Shown: piece after piece, positions 6,217-9,416 of the stretch | Position numbering within the stretch: the first letter of the stretch is position 1 | How the letters are laid out: each line of letters starts with the position of its first letter | Position numbers and translations under genes: made by a program | The notes under the pieces: generated by a model | Seen by the model: the letters and a program-made list of their open reading frames with translations, nothing else | Databases searched by the model: none | What the model was told of the DNA's origin: nothing | Assembly: GCA_902795715.1 (NCBI GenBank) | Contig: CADBME010000022.1 | Location: 1 to 9,416, forward strand | DNA length: 9,416 bases | Reading direction: 5' to 3' | From: an uncultured Lachnospiraceae bacterium | GTDB taxonomy: Bacteria > Bacillota_A > Clostridia > Lachnospirales > Lachnospiraceae

Positions 6217-6238
6217 TATATAGGAGGTGGGGGAGTCT

Positions 6239-6802
6239 ATGACGCTGGAAGATAAAGGAAAGAAAATTATAGAGGATATAAAAAAGGAAACGGGATCCAA
6301 TCCGGTTGGGATTTTTAAAAGAATGGCGGACAAAGATTATATCAATATTCACGGTCCGGAACATCATGTGCTGGATGGGGCTTCTATTCTAGTGGCTTTC
6401 CACAATGCGGGAGGTCAGATTGATCTGGATGAGAGTTTGAACCGGCTTCTCCGTGAAGGTCTTCGGATGCCGGGGGCTATGTGCGGCTTGTGGGGAGTTT
6501 GCGGTGCTATTACTTCCGTCGGAGCGGCGTTGGCTATTATCGATAAGACCGGGCCTCTTTCTGAGGATGGCAGTTGGGGGGATCATATGGCTTTTACTTC
6601 GGCTGCTGTACGTGAAATGGGGACCATAAATGGCCCCCGCTGCTGCAAAAGAGATGCTATGATTTCTTTTAAGAATGCTGTGGAATATATTAACCGTACC
6701 TATCCGGTTAGCCTGGAGTACCAGACGCCCGTGTGTGAGTTTTCTCCAAGGAATCAGGAATGTATCAAAGAACGTTGTCCTTTTTATCCAAAACACTACT
6801 AA
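6239..6802 (+). CDS. DUF5714 domain protein, cysteine-rich
   Basis: This 187-residue soluble protein belongs, as I recognise it, to the DUF5714 family. A short helical N-terminus leads to HGPEHH (38-43). The core MPGAMCGLWGVCGAITSVG (residues 77-95, Cys82 and Cys88) follows, then GPRCCKR (Cys135, Cys136) and a C-terminal Cys set, C166, C175 and C180, the last in ERCPF. Seven cysteines plus the His pair suggest a metal or iron-sulphur site. In other organisms the domain also occurs fused to SAM-dependent methyltransferases; no such partner is present here. ATG 6239 is chosen with AGGAGG (6222-6227) 11 bases upstream; GTG 6227 overlaps that site. Only 22 bases separate the palindrome from the start, leaving no room for a promoter. 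The 3' end overlaps the convergent kinase gene by 38 bases. Confidence 0.82.
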   Translation: MTLEDKGKKIIEDIKKETGSNPVGIFKRMADKDYINIHGPEHHVLDGASILVAFHNAGGQIDLDESLNRLLREGLRMPGAMCGLWGVCGAITSVGAALAIIDKTGPLSEDGSWGDHMAFTSAAVREMGTINGPRCCKRDAMISFKNAVEYINRTYPVSLEYQTPVCEFSPRNQECIKERCPFYPKHY

Positions 6803-8270
6803 TCGTTTCCATCATTTTTTCCGTGTCCAGAGGCTTGGCTATATGACCTTGCATTCCTGCCTGAGCTGCCGCGTCCATATCATCCTTGAAAGCGTTGGCT
6901 GTCATGGCAAGAATTGGAATAGAGGCCAGCAGGGGATCTTCCAGGGCACGGATTTTTTGGGTGGCGGTGTAGCCATCCATCACGGGCATCTGTATATCCA
7001 TAAGAACCAGGTCATAGTATCCGGCCTGGGAAGAGGACACCTTATCCACAGCTTCCTGACCGTTTTCCGCGGTTTCGACATCAAAACCTGAATGGTTGAG
7101 GATCATAGAGGCAATCTCCGTGTTGATCGGGTTGTCTTCCACCAGGAGAATTCTCGTGCCTTCAAAATGATAATCGAGGTAATCCCCAGATGAGGATCCT
7201 GAGGATCCGTTTCCGGTATTTTCATCTCTGGCTTCCTCCAGGGGGAAAGTCAGATGGATGATGAAAGTCGTCCCATGCCCCTTCTCCGTCTCCACTTCGA
7301 TTGTTCCACCCATCAGATCGATAATATTCTTGGTGATAGCCATACCCAGGCCGGTACCCTGGGTCTTGCTGATGGTGGAAGTCTTCTCCCGCTCAAAGGG
7401 GGAGAAAATATGTTTGACAAAGTCCTGGCTCATGCCGATACCCGTATCTTCCACCCTGATCGCATAGTCACCGTTTTCTTCATTGGCATCAAACTCTTTC
7501 AAAATCAGGGACACCCTTCCGGCCTCCGGTGTGAATTTTCCGGCATTGCACAGAAGATTCATCAGGACACGGTTGAGAAGAACCTGATCACAGAGCACCC
7601 ATTTGTGGCTGGTGTTTTTGGATATTGTAAAATGAATATGCTTTTCTTCCAGCTGGTTTTTAACCAGATCCCCTGCCTCTTCAAAACAGGTTTCCAGATT
7701 CACAGGAATCGGATTCAACTGCATCCTTCCACTTTCAATCCGACTCATCTCAAGCACATCATTGACCAGCTCCAGCAGCTGCCGGCTGGCCCCGGTGATT
7801 TTGCGGACATATTGGGTCTGCTCTTCATAGCTGACCCCTTCTCTGGAAGCCAGGTTGGCATAGCCTATGATGGCATTCAGAGGAGTCCGGATATCATGGG
7901 ACATATTGGAAAGGAAGAAAGTCTTAGCCCGGCTGGCTTGCTCAGCCGCTTCCAGCTCCGCCTTCAGATGTTCATGCTCCTGAATCCTGTCGGTAACCCG
8001 CTGGATCAGCACAAGCATAAGAAAAACAAAAATACTTCCCCCAAAAAGAATACCGGCAATAATCAGATCCGGCTCACCAAACAAACCGATAGACAGGTAA
8101 CCGGCCAGAAAGAGAATCAACAGAACAACAGGAATCCTGAAAAGACGGTGTTCTCTGGTCCAGTCTCCCCGTTGCCTTATATGCCGTGAAAATAGTATAT
8201 ACAGATAAATATTGCAGGCCATCAGCGCACTGCCACTATATATCATTAGATAGATTAATAGATTAATCAT
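6765..8270 (-). CDS. Hybrid sensor histidine kinase with C-terminal receiver
   Basis: This is a 501-residue membrane kinase. Three hydrophobic segments (about residues 4-27, 46-64 and 69-89) lie at the N-terminus with only short loops, so there is no extracellular sensor domain. A helical linker (92-115) leads to HisKA with the phospho-accepting His125 in SHDIRTPLN. The ATPase domain has an N-box with N238 and N242, DTGIG (275-279) and GTGLGMA (305-311). A Gly/Ser linker (353-362) joins a receiver domain with acidic residues E378-D379, phospho-acceptor D425 in LMDIQMP, T457 and K479. All catalytic residues look intact. No separate response regulator or HPt protein is nearby, so it is an orphan phosphorelay component; its signal is unknown. 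AGGGGAAG lies just upstream of ATG 8268-8270 on the minus strand. The stop is at 6765-6767, inside the DUF5714 gene. Confidence 0.93.
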   Translation of the reverse strand: MINLLIYLMIYSGSALMACNIYLYILFSRHIRQRGDWTREHRLFRIPVVLLILFLAGYLSIGLFGEPDLIIAGILFGGSIFVFLMLVLIQRVTDRIQEHEHLKAELEAAEQASRAKTFFLSNMSHDIRTPLNAIIGYANLASREGVSYEEQTQYVRKITGASRQLLELVNDVLEMSRIESGRMQLNPIPVNLETCFEEAGDLVKNQLEEKHIHFTISKNTSHKWVLCDQVLLNRVLMNLLCNAGKFTPEAGRVSLILKEFDANEENGDYAIRVEDTGIGMSQDFVKHIFSPFEREKTSTISKTQGTGLGMAITKNIIDLMGGTIEVETEKGHGTTFIIHLTFPLEEARDENTGNGSSGSSSGDYLDYHFEGTRILLVEDNPINTEIASMILNHSGFDVETAENGQEAVDKVSSSQAGYYDLVLMDIQMPVMDGYTATQKIRALEDPLLASIPILAMTANAFKDDMDAAAQAGMQGHIAKPLDTEKMMETISSVLDKKDNVL

Positions 8271-8331
8271 CCTGACTTCCCCTGTCTGCGAAATGATTGG
8301 ATTGCTGCTATAAATTTACATTACATTTTTA

Positions 8332-8360
8332 ATTATACAGGAAAAAAAGAAATCAGTCTA
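8332..8360 (-). promoter_or_regulatory. Candidate promoter for the hybrid kinase gene
   Basis: On the minus strand, TATAAT (complement of 8332-8337) is preceded with a 17-base spacer by TAGACT (complement of 8355-8360), four of six matches to TTGACA. Transcription would start near 8325, giving a leader of about 55 bases. The -35 box sits directly beside the T-run of the palindrome at 8367. Confidence 0.55.
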
Positions 8361-8361
8361 T

Positions 8362-8450
8362 AAAAATGGGACAGTGGGGACGTTTCATATTGTCCCACAT
8401 TGTAGAAACCCTAACAATGTGGGACAATATGAAACGTCCCCACTGTCCCA
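8362..8450 (-). terminator. Palindrome copy 2 acting as intrinsic terminator for the Big_2 protein gene
   Basis: Read on the minus strand, the stop codon of the secreted-protein gene (8456-8458) is followed after 5 bases by a 37-base-pair stem and then five Ts (complement of 8362-8366). This is a strong intrinsic terminator shape. It would also shield the kinase promoter from upstream transcription. Whether termination is its function or a by-product of the repeat is unknown. Confidence 0.6.
8367..8450. repeat. Long perfect palindrome, copy 2 (REP/BIME-like)
   Basis: Exact 37-base arms (8367-8403 and 8414-8450) surround a 10-base loop. Aligned with copy 1, the arm differs at four positions (8387, 8389, 8390 and 8399, against 6152, 6154, 6155 and 6164). 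All four are matched by complementary changes in the opposite arm, so both copies remain perfect stems. The loops differ in sequence and length. The inner hairpins TGGGACA/TGTCCCA are kept. It lies in the 185-base space between the kinase start and the Big_2 protein stop. Confidence 0.9.
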
Positions 8451-8455
8451 CCAGC

Positions 8456-9307
8456 TTATTTCCACTTACTGAATCCGATTGAGTTCATAGTGACGCCTGC
8501 TTTATATTTCTTTAAAAGTTTATCATACATTTGGAAAGCTGCTGCATAGCTCTTCCCGATGTCGGCTGAGTAGGAGGCTGGATTGGGAACCGGAGTTTCC
8601 GTACCTCCCGAATCGACATCGTAGTAGGCCGATACGGTTACGCCGCTTCCTTTGCCGTCAAAGGCGGTGGTGATTTTGCCCCAGCAGGTATAACCTTCGT
8701 CCGTTGCAGCGTCACGGCTGCTTTTATCAAAACGGCCGGAGCTGCCATTGATCAGGTCAATATTGATTGAGTAATCATAGTGGTGACCTGCTGTGGTATC
8801 CGGTCTGACGATATGGGTGAACCGCATGGGGTTTTTATCTTTGTAGGCTTCGATGCGGGCTATGAAATCTGTATCTTCCTCATTTGGCCAGTTGGCTTCG
8901 ATGGCATAATAGGTTTTGCCATCGCCGTCTGTATATTTCTTTCCTTTTTTTACAACAAAATCGCGAAGCTTTCTGGCATTGTAGCGGGATTTCTTTACCA
9001 CATAAACCTTGCACTTGTACTTCTTTCCCTTTACCTTTGCGGTAATGGTGACTTTGCCTGTTTTCTTAGCGGTAACCTTGCCTTTTTTGCTTACCTGGGC
9101 GATTTTCTTGTTGGAGCTCTTCCAGGTTACCTTTCTCCTGGTGCCGGTAATTTTCAGTTTATAGGTTAACTTTGGTGCCAGATAAATGGTCTTTTTGTTG
9201 AGTTTGACCTTGGCCTGTGCGGGTTGTCCGGCTAGAAGAAAGGCAAATGCAGTCATAAATATAAGAGCAACTAAAACAAAGCCCCTTTTACTTTGTCTTT
9301 TCATCAT
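8456..9307 (-). CDS. Secreted protein with Big_2 (Ig-like) domain and unknown C-terminal domain
   Basis: The product is about 283 residues. It has a signal peptide: a basic start (MMKRQSKRG), a hydrophobic core (FVLVALIFMTAFAFLLAG) and a probable signal peptidase I site after AQA. Residues about 33-105 form a bacterial Ig-like Big_2 domain with the typical VTWKSSNKKIAQVSKKGKVT segment and a TGKVTITAKV strand, unusually rich in Lys. The remaining 175 or so residues (ARKLRDFVVKKGKKYTDGDG onward) are a domain I do not recognise; it has aromatic beta-like stretches and a final helical part (AAAFQMYDKLLKKYKAG). No LPXTG or membrane anchor follows, so it is probably released or held to the wall by charge. 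ATG 9307 and ATG 9304 share the ribosome site AAGGGGG (complement of 9313-9319); a GTG at 9313 overlaps it and is unlikely. Confidence 0.82.
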   Translation of the reverse strand: MMKRQSKRGFVLVALIFMTAFAFLLAGQPAQAKVKLNKKTIYLAPKLTYKLKITGTRRKVTWKSSNKKIAQVSKKGKVTAKKTGKVTITAKVKGKKYKCKVYVVKKSRYNARKLRDFVVKKGKKYTDGDGKTYYAIEANWPNEEDTDFIARIEAYKDKNPMRFTHIVRPDTTAGHHYDYSINIDLINGSSGRFDKSSRDAATDEGYTCWGKITTAFDGKGSGVTVSAYYDVDSGGTETPVPNPASYSADIGKSYAAAFQMYDKLLKKYKAGVTMNSIGFSKWK

Positions 9308-9384
9308 AAACACCCCCTTTACTTCATTATCAGTTTAGATTGTTAAAAAAGAACAGAAAAAATAAATGAACAATTTGCAGTATT

Positions 9385-9413
9385 ATTATACATAAATGTC
9401 TTACAATTAGCAA
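9385..9413 (-). promoter_or_regulatory. Sigma-A type promoter for the Big_2 protein gene
   Basis: On the minus strand, TTGCTA (complement of 9408-9413), a 17-base spacer and a perfect TATAAT (complement of 9385-9390) are present. Transcription would begin near 9378, leaving an AT-rich leader of about 70 bases before the start codon. Confidence 0.72.
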
Positions 9414-9416
9414 TAG

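Noticed and set aside
7254..8189. Long plus-strand open frame opposite the kinase gene
   Set aside because: It is the antisense shadow of a well-supported kinase reading frame with intact catalytic motifs, and its product has no family character.
6131..8450. Composite transposon bounded by the two palindromes
   Set aside because: There is no transposase, and no target-site duplication could be identified at the outer ends. The elements themselves are self-palindromic, so they are better seen as two independent repeat copies.
1..9416. CRISPR array, tRNA or rRNA genes
   Set aside because: No regularly spaced repeats, cloverleaf-like sequences or rRNA segments were seen on either strand.

Overview
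The window looks like chromosomal DNA of a Gram-positive clostridial bacterium, most likely a gut-type Lachnospiraceae. I infer this from moderate GC content, purine-rich Shine-Dalgarno sites before most starts, the mix of families (YaaA, DUF2085, DUF5714, a hybrid sensor kinase, a Big_2-type secreted protein, a small zinc-ribbon membrane protein), and the lysine-rich secreted protein. This is recognition from memory, not a database match.

Layout. Bases 1-288 hold the 3' end of a flavodoxin-like gene. Bases 369-755 hold a small unrecognised gene followed by what looks like decayed coding sequence. An intact alpha/beta hydrolase (756-1598) and a small zinc-ribbon protein (1663-1929) follow. 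Bases 1982-2969 are a deletion scar: a 5' part of the RNA 2'-phosphotransferase gene kptA is joined out of frame to a clostridial family sometimes labelled AlkZ-related, which lacks its N-terminus. Then comes a tightly coupled pair, a one-helix membrane protein (3007-3234) and a dynamin/Era-like GTPase with a DUF697-type membrane domain (3224-4357). yaaA (4480-5247) is next. A well-formed promoter with phased repeats and a hairpin leader then drives a zinc-ribbon membrane protein (5405-5734) coupled to a DUF2085 membrane protein (5740-6129).

The last third is organised around two near-identical long palindromes (6131-6216 and 8367-8450). Each lies within six bases of a stop codon. Together they bracket a convergent, 3'-overlapping pair: a cysteine-rich DUF5714 protein (plus strand) and an orphan hybrid histidine kinase (minus strand). 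Beyond the second palindrome is a minus-strand gene for a secreted Big_2-domain protein with its own strong promoter.

The window reads as a patchwork of small accessory genes plus visible genome decay. I do not see a complete defence or biosynthetic system. The most informative signals are the kptA junction, the covarying palindromes, the small-membrane-protein/GTPase pair, and the regulatory region upstream of 5405.
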